NCBI GenBank assembly: GCA_020073305.1
Contig: JAIQFK010000001.1
Span: forward strand, 186,001 to 250,000
Source: Terriglobia bacterium
GTDB lineage: Bacteria > Acidobacteriota > Terriglobia > Bryobacterales > Bryobacteraceae
Length of the DNA stretch: 64,000 bases
Direction: 5' to 3'
Shown here: positions 8,812 to 16,019 of the stretch, piece by piece
Layout of the letters: each line of letters starts with the position of its first letter
Numbering within the stretch: the stretch's first letter is position 1
Position numbers and translations under genes: made by a program
The notes under the pieces: generated by a model
Seen by the model: the letters and a program-made list of their open reading frames with translations, nothing else
The model's database searches: none
What the model was told of the DNA's origin: nothing

Positions 8812-11550
8812 ATGGAAAAACTCACAGCGGCCTGGAGACACCTATTCGACATCAGACCCGGCGAGTATCGCCGCACCATCTTCATGTCGCTCTACCTGCT
8901 GTTTGTTCTGTTCGCATACTACGTCCTCAAATCCGCCTCCGAATCGATGTTCCTGAACAAGTTCGACATCGACAAGCTCCCCAATCTCTACATCCTGATG
9001 GCCGTCTTCGGCGGCGCTCTGGCCTTCGTCTATAGCAAGACCGCTGCCCGCACCTCGCTTCATACGGCCGTCACATGGACCGTCTTCCTCTCGGTGGCCT
9101 GTCTCCTCGCCATGTGGTACCCGCTCCGCAACCGCAACGCCTCCACCATGGTCTGGGTCTTCGCGGTCTGGGTCCGGCTGTTCAGCATCGTGACGGTGAC
9201 TCAAGGCTGGGTGGTTGCCAGCAATCTGTTCACGTCGCGCGAGGCCAAGCGCGTCTACGGCCTGCTCGGTATGGGCATGATCGCAGGCGCCATCGTCGGC
9301 GGGGAATTTACCACCCAGATGGTACGCTTCATCGGAACCAATAACCTCCTGTTTGCCAGCATCCCGCTCGTGTTGCTTGCCTACGGCTGTTACCTGATCG
9401 CGGTGACCGGCCGCACCGGCTCCCTCGCCAAAGCCAAGACTGCCGCCTCTGAGGAAGCCGACTTCTCTTTCCGCGACATTGCCGGTGACATCGCTCGGAA
9501 CCGCCACATCCAGGCGCTCATGCTGATCATGGCGATGCAGTTCATCGTCGACACGCTCATCGATTACCAATTCAAGTACATGGCCAAGGCCGCTTTCCGC
9601 GGCGATGCGCTGACCGCTTTCCTCGGACGCTTCTACGGCCGCTATCTCAATATCTCCGAACTGGTGCTGCAATTCTTCTTCACCACTGCCATCGTCAAAC
9701 GCATTGGCGTCGGCGGAACGCTGCAGGTGATGCCCGTGTCGCTCGGCGTGGCGTCGATGTTCACGTTCGCATCCCCATCCGTCATTTCCGCCTCCCTTGC
9801 GCGCCTGGTGGAAGCCTCCACCCGCTACACCCTCGCACGCACCGGCAACGAACTATTCTACATGCCGCTGCCCCTTGAACTGCGCAACCGTGTCAAGGCT
9901 TTCATCGACATTTTCATGGACCGCGCCGCTCGCGGCATTTCCGGACTCATGCTGCTCCTGTGCATTCATTGGAAATTTGGTGTGCGCGGGATCGCGCTCC
10001 TGACCTTCTGCATCGCCATCCCCTGGGTGATCCTCACGGTCTACGCCCACCGCGAATTCGTCCACACCATCCGGCGCCGTATCGAAGCGCGCCGCCTCGA
10101 TGTGGGCAGCGCGCGTATCACTGTCGACGATGCTGATACCATTCGCCTGCTCGAAGCCGCCGCGCAAGGCGCCAACGCCCGCCAGGCCGCCTACGCCATC
10201 TCTCTGCTGGGTGAAACGTCCTCGTACGATCCGGAGCCCCTGCTTCTCCGACTCGCGGGTAGCCCGCTCGACGAGGTGCGCGCCCAAGTTTACGAAGTCG
10301 CACGATTCCGGGGCATCGCGGCCCTAGTTGATCGCGCCGTCGCTCAACTGCAGACTGACCCGTCCTCTCCAGCCACGCGCGCGGCCGTCGTTTATCTGCT
10401 CACCGTGTCCTCCGATCGCATGGAGCGGGCCCGCCAGCTCCTCAACCATCCCGATCCCGCCATCCAGCAGGCGGTCGTCGAAGCGCTGACTGGGCAGCGG
10501 GAAGCCGCTGCCGTACTCACCCCCGAGTGGATCTCGCGTGCCGCCGGCGATTCCAACCCACGCCAGCGCGCTCTCGCCGCCAGCGCCATCGCGGCCCGCG
10601 GCGACCAAGGCGCCGATGCCATCCATGCTTTGCTTGCTGACTCCGATCCTGAGGTTGCCGCTTCCGCCTGCCGTGCAGCCGGCCTGCTGAAGAATCGCGC
10701 CTACATCCTGAGCATCGCCAAGCTCCTGGCCGATTACCGCGTTCGCAGTGCTGCTACGGACAGCCTCGCACAATACGGCTCTGCAATCTGTGGAACTCTC
10801 GGCGACATGATCGACGACGACAGCCTGCCCCTCGCCGTCCGCGCCAATGTTCCTCGCGTGCTCAGGCGCATTGCTCACCAGCGCTGCGCCGACATTTTGC
10901 TCACCTGCTACAGGCACTCCGAGCCTGCCATCCGCGCCGAAGCTCTCAAGGCCCTCACGCGACTGCGGCAGGAGGCCCCCAGCCTGATCTTCGACAACCC
11001 GTTCCTCAAGCAAAGCATCCTCAACGGGGCTCACCGGTATTATGAACTCCTCGCCACAGCGGCTGCGCTCAAGGAACATCACGACCGTCCCCATAGCGCC
11101 GTTTCTCTGCTCGCCCGAACGCTCGACGAACGCCTCCACCAGACCATGGACCGCCTCTTTCAGTTGCTCAGCATTCTCTATCCGGCCAAGGCCATGCAAG
11201 GAACCTACCTCGCGCTCTCCAAACGTGACCGGGACACGCATTCCGCTGCTATCGATTTCCTGGACAGCGTCCTCGATCAGGACCTGAAGAAAGTCGTGGT
11301 GCCGATCTTCGACGCTCCCGAGCGTGCTATTGAAAGTGGTAAGGCGCTGTTCGGAGTTGAGTCGCAGGATGCGGAAACGATCATCGGCAACCTCATGCAT
11401 TCTGACGAGCAGTGGATCGCCTCGTGCGCCATAGCCGCTGCCGCCGAGCTGAAGCTCCGGTCGCTGGCTGGAGAAATCGCCAAAGCCGTTCACCGCCAGG
11501 ATCCCACCGTCAGCGACGTCGCCGTCGCTGCTGCGGCGGCGCTCGCGTGA
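8812..11550 (+). CDS. Tlc/Npt-type nucleotide transporter fused to HEAT repeats
   Basis: A 912-residue protein from ATG 8812. Residues 1 to about 430 form a polytopic membrane domain resembling the ATP/ADP translocase (Tlc, NTP/NDP exchanger) branch of the MFS. It opens with EYRRTIFMSLYLLFVLFAYY and includes VRLFSIVTVTQGWVVASNLF and RVYGLLGMGMIAGAIVGGEF. Residues of about 440-912 are alpha-helical HEAT-like repeats (for example LLRLAGSPLDEVRAQVYEVA and ALLADSDPEVAASACRAAGL). Tlc carriers are best known from obligate intracellular bacteria and plastids. Homologues fused to HEAT domains in free-living bacteria have unproven substrates, so nucleotide transport here is inference. The gene stands alone. 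Confidence 0.8.
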   Translation: MEKLTAAWRHLFDIRPGEYRRTIFMSLYLLFVLFAYYVLKSASESMFLNKFDIDKLPNLYILMAVFGGALAFVYSKTAARTSLHTAVTWTVFLSVACLLAMWYPLRNRNASTMVWVFAVWVRLFSIVTVTQGWVVASNLFTSREAKRVYGLLGMGMIAGAIVGGEFTTQMVRFIGTNNLLFASIPLVLLAYGCYLIAVTGRTGSLAKAKTAASEEADFSFRDIAGDIARNRHIQALMLIMAMQFIVDTLIDYQFKYMAKAAFRGDALTAFLGRFYGRYLNISELVLQFFFTTAIVKRIGVGGTLQVMPVSLGVASMFTFASPSVISASLARLVEASTRYTLARTGNELFYMPLPLELRNRVKAFIDIFMDRAARGISGLMLLLCIHWKFGVRGIALLTFCIAIPWVILTVYAHREFVHTIRRRIEARRLDVGSARITVDDADTIRLLEAAAQGANARQAAYAISLLGETSSYDPEPLLLRLAGSPLDEVRAQVYEVARFRGIAALVDRAVAQLQTDPSSPATRAAVVYLLTVSSDRMERARQLLNHPDPAIQQAVVEALTGQREAAAVLTPEWISRAAGDSNPRQRALAASAIAARGDQGADAIHALLADSDPEVAASACRAAGLLKNRAYILSIAKLLADYRVRSAATDSLAQYGSAICGTLGDMIDDDSLPLAVRANVPRVLRRIAHQRCADILLTCYRHSEPAIRAEALKALTRLRQEAPSLIFDNPFLKQSILNGAHRYYELLATAAALKEHHDRPHSAVSLLARTLDERLHQTMDRLFQLLSILYPAKAMQGTYLALSKRDRDTHSAAIDFLDSVLDQDLKKVVVPIFDAPERAIESGKALFGVESQDAETIIGNLMHSDEQWIASCAIAAAAELKLRSLAGEIAKAVHRQDPTVSDVAVAAAAALA

Positions 11551-11594
11551 ACCCGGAACAGCCGAGCCAAAATGGTGAAGACCACTCCCTTTTT

Positions 11595-11648
11595 GGTCGC
11601 GGCTCGGATGCGCCCCTTGCACTGTCAGCGATTTACCGAGCCGCGACC
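11595..11648. repeat. Long inverted repeat (REP-like)
   Basis: GGTCGCGGCTCGG (11595-11607) pairs perfectly with CCGAGCCGCGACC (11636-11648), 13-bp arms around 28 bases, in the gap between convergent genes. The left part, GACCACTCCCTTTTTGGTCGCGGCTC, recurs in shortened form at 57598. It may also work as a bidirectional terminator. Confidence 0.65.
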
Positions 11649-11688
11649 GCGAGGAAGCGGTTGTTCAGCGGAGTTTTTCAGCAAGGTT

Positions 11689-12618
11689 TTAAGCAGCCAA
11701 CAGCAGGTAGCCGCTGATGGAATCTCGCGTTACGTTGGTAATCACGAGCTCCTTGCGTTTGCCGTCGCGGACGCCGTAGAAAACCACGGGTTGCTGGGCG
11801 CCCTGACCACGAAGCCAGATGGTGCGACGGTCGGGCATCACCCACATCCAGCCCGTTACGCGGCGATGACTCACGTCCGTGCCGGTAATGCCTAACGAGA
11901 TACCGTCGCCCAAGTCGCGGCTGTGATTCCTCGTCACTTCGAAGTCCACCCGTTTCACTGCGAGCTTCTTGTTCAGATCCTCGACGTCATGACCTTCCCT
12001 TCCAACCTGGTCGTGGAGATTGGCCAACTGCTGGTCGCGAGCCGTGCCATCGCGCTCGATCTGACTGTGCACGCTCTCCAGTTGAGCGGCCTGTTTGCCG
12101 GTCTCCTCGCGCAGCGACGCGAGATCGGTTTGGAGCTTCTCGATGAGGGCTTGATCGGCCTCGCTCTTCGCCTCAAGCCTGGCGAGCTTGGCGTCGAGAA
12201 CCTGGGCCTCGGCCAGGACCTCTCCGTGGATGCGCTTGTAGAGTTCAGCTCTCAGGTCGCTCGCCTGTTTGCGGGCATACCGGAAGCGGGCCTCGGTTTC
12301 CTTCTGAAGATCCGCCACTCTCTGTTGAAGCTCATGCTGACCGGCAACCCAGTCCTGCACCCTCGCCTCGGTAGCCGCTACGCGGCCGCCCATTTCGCCA
12401 AAGGACTTCTGCAGGTCCGGGAGCTGCGCCAGCATGGCGGGCGCCTTGCTCAGGGACGGATAGAAGTACCAACCCAGCCCGATCATACCTGCCAGCAACA
12501 ACGCCATGACCATCCAGCGGACCCGGTGATGCGATTGGAATTCGTCTTCCTCAAGCCTCCGCTGTCTGAACCACTTGGGTTCAGGCGGCGGTTCGATGTC
12601 TTGTTTGTTGTCGTACAT
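11689..12618 (-). CDS. Membrane-anchored coiled-coil protein
   Basis: A 309-residue protein. ATG 12618 is chosen because GGAAGG lies just upstream and the sequence before it has no protein character. The N-terminal 35 residues are charged and cytoplasmic (PPPEPKWFRQRRLEEDEF). One membrane helix follows at about residues 36-55 (VMALLLAGMIGLGWYFY). Residues of about 65-215 form a long coiled coil rich in E, Q, A and K. The C-terminal 85 residues form a small beta-rich domain (RTIWLRGQGAQQPVVFYGV). No enzyme motif is seen. It is probably a structural or sensing protein facing the periplasm. Function unknown. Confidence 0.75.
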   Translation of the reverse strand: MYDNKQDIEPPPEPKWFRQRRLEEDEFQSHHRVRWMVMALLLAGMIGLGWYFYPSLSKAPAMLAQLPDLQKSFGEMGGRVAATEARVQDWVAGQHELQQRVADLQKETEARFRYARKQASDLRAELYKRIHGEVLAEAQVLDAKLARLEAKSEADQALIEKLQTDLASLREETGKQAAQLESVHSQIERDGTARDQQLANLHDQVGREGHDVEDLNKKLAVKRVDFEVTRNHSRDLGDGISLGITGTDVSHRRVTGWMWVMPDRRTIWLRGQGAQQPVVFYGVRDGKRKELVITNVTRDSISGYLLLAA

Positions 12619-12800
12619 AAACCACCTTCCGATTGGTTTGGATGCAAGTGGGCTCCCAAACCCTGGAAGCGCGGCCATGGAATTGAAATCGAGCGAGTTA
12701 GCCCGCGACACCTGAGTCTGTGCTGTATTTATTCCTACACGATCAGTAGAAATTTCCACACGGGCTGCGAAGTGATGTGATGAAGCGCACAGTGCGCGGA

Positions 12801-13037
12801 CTACGCCAGGATGTCGAGAAGCTTCTGAGTCATCTCGTCGCTCGTCTTGAGCGATTTGAGATTGGCCTCGTAATCGTTCTTCGAATTCAGGAGCCCGACC
12901 ATCGCGTCGCTCAGCGACATCTGATCTTGCGGGCTCTGCGGATCAACCATGAATGCCTTCGAAACGTTGTCCGCTGCGCGGTTGAAGCTCGCCTCAGCGC
13001 GTGACAAACCCTGTAGCGGAGTGCTGAGAATGTCCAT
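12801..13037 (-). CDS. Small flagellar basal-body-rod-like protein
   Basis: A 78-residue protein; ATG 13037 has a GAGGAG ribosome site 8 bases upstream. The N-terminal 30 residues (LQGLSRAEASFNRAADNVSK) resemble the Flg_bb_rod helix of FlgB/C/E/F/G. The C-terminal half (LLNSKNDYEANLKSLKTSDE, then a leucine helix) resembles the Flg_bbr_C helix of the same proteins (normally near QRAYEANAKVI). The central rod domains are absent, so it is a minimal two-helix version. Comparable small proteins occur outside flagellar loci in other bacteria. No flagellar gene lies nearby. Function unknown. Confidence 0.6.
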   Translation of the reverse strand: MDILSTPLQGLSRAEASFNRAADNVSKAFMVDPQSPQDQMSLSDAMVGLLNSKNDYEANLKSLKTSDEMTQKLLDILA

Positions 13038-13081
13038 TATGAGACTCCTCATCTACCTCTTCGGCCCGCTCGCGCAAATTT

Positions 13082-13951
13082 CTAGCGTAATTTTCTCTCT
13101 TTGAGATAGGCGATCAAAGCCGCTGGGTCGTCGCTGATGATGCCGTCCACCCCGGCCGCCGTCAGGGCATCCCATTCCTGGGGCGTATTTGCCGTCCATG
13201 GAATCACTTGCAGGCCGGCCTGGTGTGCCGCAGCCACGCGGGCCGGTGTTACCATTCCCTTTTCCGGCGCAATGATCTGTGCTCCGGCGCTGTGCGCCAC
13301 GCTCACGAAATCGCCCAGCTTCGCGTCTTCATCCAGCGCGGCGAGACGAATCTCGGGGGCGATCTTCTTCATAGCCTGTAAGGTGCGGAAATCGAAAGAC
13401 TGCACGATCACGCGCGAACGCAGCTTATGGCGATCGATGGCCTGCAACAGCAGATCGGCGAAGCGCTCCGGAGTCGGAGTGTACTGCGGGTGATCTTTGA
13501 AAATCTTCGTTTCAATGTTGAACAGGAAGCTGCCGCGGTTGGACAGCGCAAGCACCTGTTCGAGAGCCGGAATGTGTGTGGTGGGAACGGGAGTTTGCCT
13601 GGGGAACTGAGGATTCACCATAGAGCCGCAATCCCACAGCCGCAGCTCGGCGAATGTCAGCTCGCGGATGACGTTGCTGCCGGACATGCTACGGCAGATT
13701 TGCGGGTTGAGAACCGGATCGTGCGAGACCACCAGCACGTCGTCTTTGGTCACCGCGATATCCATCTCGATGGCGTCGACGCCTTGTTCGATGGCATACT
13801 CAAACGCGGGAATCGTGTTTTCGGGACGCATAGCGCGGGCGCCGCGATGTCCGTGAACTTGAATGGGAGCTGCCATTGCGATCCAACCGCCGAGCGAGAA
13901 AATAAGCAGGGCCGTTTTCGGATTCGAATAGAATAACAGGGGACTCGTCAC
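13082..13951 (-). CDS. Glycerophosphodiester phosphodiesterase
   Basis: A TIM-barrel GDPD, 289 residues from GTG 13951. The first strand carries HGHRGARAMRPENTIPAFEY with the catalytic HRG and EN residues. The metal-binding block AIEMDIAVTKDDVLVVSHDP holds the ExD pair and the second catalytic histidine. The N-terminus is hydrophobic (ALLIFSLGGWIAMA) and looks like a signal peptide, so the enzyme is probably periplasmic, releasing glycerol 3-phosphate from glycerophosphodiesters. The GTG start is only 2 bases from the start of the divergent gene at 13954, so the true start may be shorter. Confidence 0.85.
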   Translation of the reverse strand: MTSPLLFYSNPKTALLIFSLGGWIAMAAPIQVHGHRGARAMRPENTIPAFEYAIEQGVDAIEMDIAVTKDDVLVVSHDPVLNPQICRSMSGSNVIRELTFAELRLWDCGSMVNPQFPRQTPVPTTHIPALEQVLALSNRGSFLFNIETKIFKDHPQYTPTPERFADLLLQAIDRHKLRSRVIVQSFDFRTLQAMKKIAPEIRLAALDEDAKLGDFVSVAHSAGAQIIAPEKGMVTPARVAAAHQAGLQVIPWTANTPQEWDALTAAGVDGIISDDPAALIAYLKERKLR

Positions 13952-13953
13952 CT

Positions 13954-14859
13954 ATGAACTCTACCACCCGGCGCGACTTTACGCGCGGCGTGGCTCTGGC
14001 CGGAGCCGGTTTGCTTGCACGCGGGCGAGCCGGCGCAGCGGCGAGCCGCCCCGCGCTCTGTCTTTTTTCCAAGCATCTGCCGAAATTGAATTACGCCGAA
14101 CTGGCGCGCACGGTGAAGCAAATGGGCTTCGACGGCGTGGACCTCACGGTTCGCGCCGAAGGCCACGTCTTGCCGGAGCGCGCCGCCGAGGATCTGCCGC
14201 GAGCTGTAGAAACGATCCGCGCGCAAGGTCTTGCCGTTCCCATGATCACGACGGGCCTTACGTCGGTGTCAGATCCGGCGGCGCGGCCGACGCTCGCGAC
14301 CGCCGGGCGGCTGGGCGTGCCGTGCTTCAAGCTCGGCTACTGGCAGTACCCGGCCGGTGTGCCGATAGAAACCCGCCTTCTGGAGGTGCGGCGCGAAGTG
14401 GCCGGACTCGTGGCGATGGCCAAAGAGCACGGTGTGGTTGCCGGATATCACAATCACTCCGGCAATTATGTAGGGGCGGTGGTGTGGGATATTCGCAGCA
14501 TCATCGGCGATATGGACGCGAACTGGATCGGCTACTACTTCGATCCGTGCCACGCGACGGCCGAGGGCGGAGAGGGCGGATGGCAGATCTCGCTGCGCAT
14601 GGCACTCGCGCGCATCAAGATGGTCGCTATCAAGGATTTCTATTGGGAGAAGCGCGCGGGCAAGTGGGAGATGCGCATCTGTCCTTTGGGTGAAGGCATG
14701 GTCCGCTGGCCGGAATTCTTCGCCGCGCTTCAGAAGGCGCGGTTCACAGGGCCGATCTCGCTGCACCTGGAATATGAGCCGGCCGATGAAATCGCCGCCA
14801 TCACGCGCGACCTGGCATTCCTGCGCAAACACGTCGATGCCGCCTATGGAGGCGTATGA
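13954..14859 (+). CDS. Sugar phosphate isomerase/epimerase-like (AP endonuclease 2 family TIM barrel)
   Basis: A 301-residue protein with a Tat-type signal (TTRRDFTRGVALAGAGLLAR). The mature domain has the AP-endonuclease-2/xylose-isomerase-like pattern: MGFDGVDLTVR on strand 2, GVVAGYHNHSGNY with the metal histidine, YYFDPCHATAEGG, VAIKDFYW, and LEYEP near the end. Exported members are common in Acidobacteria and Planctomycetes, with unknown substrates, often next to dehydrogenases. Its stop overlaps the start of the NHL-repeat gene by 4 bases (ATGA), so the pair is translationally coupled and probably works together. Confidence 0.85.
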   Translation: MNSTTRRDFTRGVALAGAGLLARGRAGAAASRPALCLFSKHLPKLNYAELARTVKQMGFDGVDLTVRAEGHVLPERAAEDLPRAVETIRAQGLAVPMITTGLTSVSDPAARPTLATAGRLGVPCFKLGYWQYPAGVPIETRLLEVRREVAGLVAMAKEHGVVAGYHNHSGNYVGAVVWDIRSIIGDMDANWIGYYFDPCHATAEGGEGGWQISLRMALARIKMVAIKDFYWEKRAGKWEMRICPLGEGMVRWPEFFAALQKARFTGPISLHLEYEPADEIAAITRDLAFLRKHVDAAYGGV

Positions 14860-15839
14860 TGAAGGTTCTCGCACTGACACTGATGACTTTCGCAACGATC
14901 AACGCCGAGCAGGGCTGGTACCCGCACGAAGGCGGGCTGATGAAATACCGCGTGAACATCCGCTTTGGCGAGGAGCCTGATACCATGCCCGACGGCTGGA
15001 AGTTCGGCCGCGTCTCGTCGGTGGCTACCGATTCCGCGGGCAACGTATACGTCTTTCATCGCGGTCCGAAGGCCGATCCGATGGTAGTTTTCGACGCCAA
15101 GGGCAAGTACCTGCGCTCGTGGGGCAAGGGGATCTTCGGCAATCCGCACGGACTGCGCATCGACAAGCAGGATCACGTCTGGATCACGGACAACGGCGAT
15201 CACCAGGTGATGGAGTTTACTAACGAGGGACAACTGCTCCGCTCGTGGGGAATCAAAGGCAAGGCGGGCACCGACGCCAGGACCTTCAACCGCCCCACGG
15301 ATATTGCCTTTGCTCCCACGGGTGAATTTTATGTCTCCGACGGCTACGGCAATTCACGCGTGGTGAAGTTTTCGCACGACGGCAAGTACCTTCTAGACTG
15401 GGGCAAGCGCGGCACCGCGCCCGGCGAATTCAACACGCCGCACTCCGTGGCGGTGGATTCCAAAGGCACGGTGTATGTAAGCGACCGGCAGAATAACCGC
15501 ATCCAGATTTTCGACCCGAACGGAAAATTCCTGCGGCAGTGGACGCATCTCGGCGCCACGCAGAACATTTTCATCACGCCCAAAGACGAGCTGTGGATCA
15601 TCACGCATCGCGACAATATCGAAAACCTCACTTACGACACGCTGGCCGGCCGCATCATGCATATCGATCTGGCGACGGGCAAAATCCTGGGCGCGATGGA
15701 AAGCCCGGGCCATTGGATCCACGTGACGCCTGCCGGCGAGATCTTCATCGGCAGCCTCACGGGGAACGTGTTTCGCTGGTATCCGGGATGGCTGGAGCAC
15801 GGCCTGGGGGCGGAAGAGGGATTGAAGCCGGCCAATTAG
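14856..15839 (+). CDS. Exported NHL-repeat six-bladed beta-propeller protein
   Basis: A 327-residue protein with signal peptide MMKVLALTLMTFATINAE. It contains at least five NHL-type blades, for example NPHGLRIDKQDHVWITDNGD, RPTDIAFAPTGEFYVSDGYG and TPHSVAVDSKGTVYVSDRQN, each ending in an oxRV/QIFDPNGKFL-type strand. It resembles peptidyl-alpha-hydroxyglycine alpha-amidating-lyase-like propellers of bacteria. Enzyme activity is unproven, and it may only bind ligand. Coupled by an ATGA overlap to the upstream isomerase-like gene. Confidence 0.85.
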   Translation: MMKVLALTLMTFATINAEQGWYPHEGGLMKYRVNIRFGEEPDTMPDGWKFGRVSSVATDSAGNVYVFHRGPKADPMVVFDAKGKYLRSWGKGIFGNPHGLRIDKQDHVWITDNGDHQVMEFTNEGQLLRSWGIKGKAGTDARTFNRPTDIAFAPTGEFYVSDGYGNSRVVKFSHDGKYLLDWGKRGTAPGEFNTPHSVAVDSKGTVYVSDRQNNRIQIFDPNGKFLRQWTHLGATQNIFITPKDELWIITHRDNIENLTYDTLAGRIMHIDLATGKILGAMESPGHWIHVTPAGEIFIGSLTGNVFRWYPGWLEHGLGAEEGLKPAN

Positions 15840-15890
15840 GCGGAATTCCAATTTGCTCACAACGCTACGCGATGACGTGCGTGTGACCTT

Positions 15891-15993
15891 GTAGCGCAGG
15901 CCCACGCCGCCTTTGCGGGGACCTGCGGCCTTTTGCCGAGGTCGAAGAAAAAACCGCAGGTCTCCGACAAACACCGCCGTCGGCCTGCGCTAC
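15891..15993. repeat. Nested inverted repeat (REP-like, GTAGCGCAGGCC family)
   Basis: Outer arms GTAGCGCAGGCC (15891-15902) and GGCCTGCGCTAC (15982-15993) are perfect 12-bp complements. Inner arms ACCTGCGG (15921-15928) and CCGCAGGT (15954-15961) are also perfect. The 103-base element fills most of the gap between two convergent genes and could serve as a terminator for both. A half copy lies at 38530-38571, and the GCGCAGGC core recurs at 6678. Confidence 0.7.
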
Positions 15994-16019
15994 GGTTTTT
16001 CTGCCAGCAAATCCGGCAG

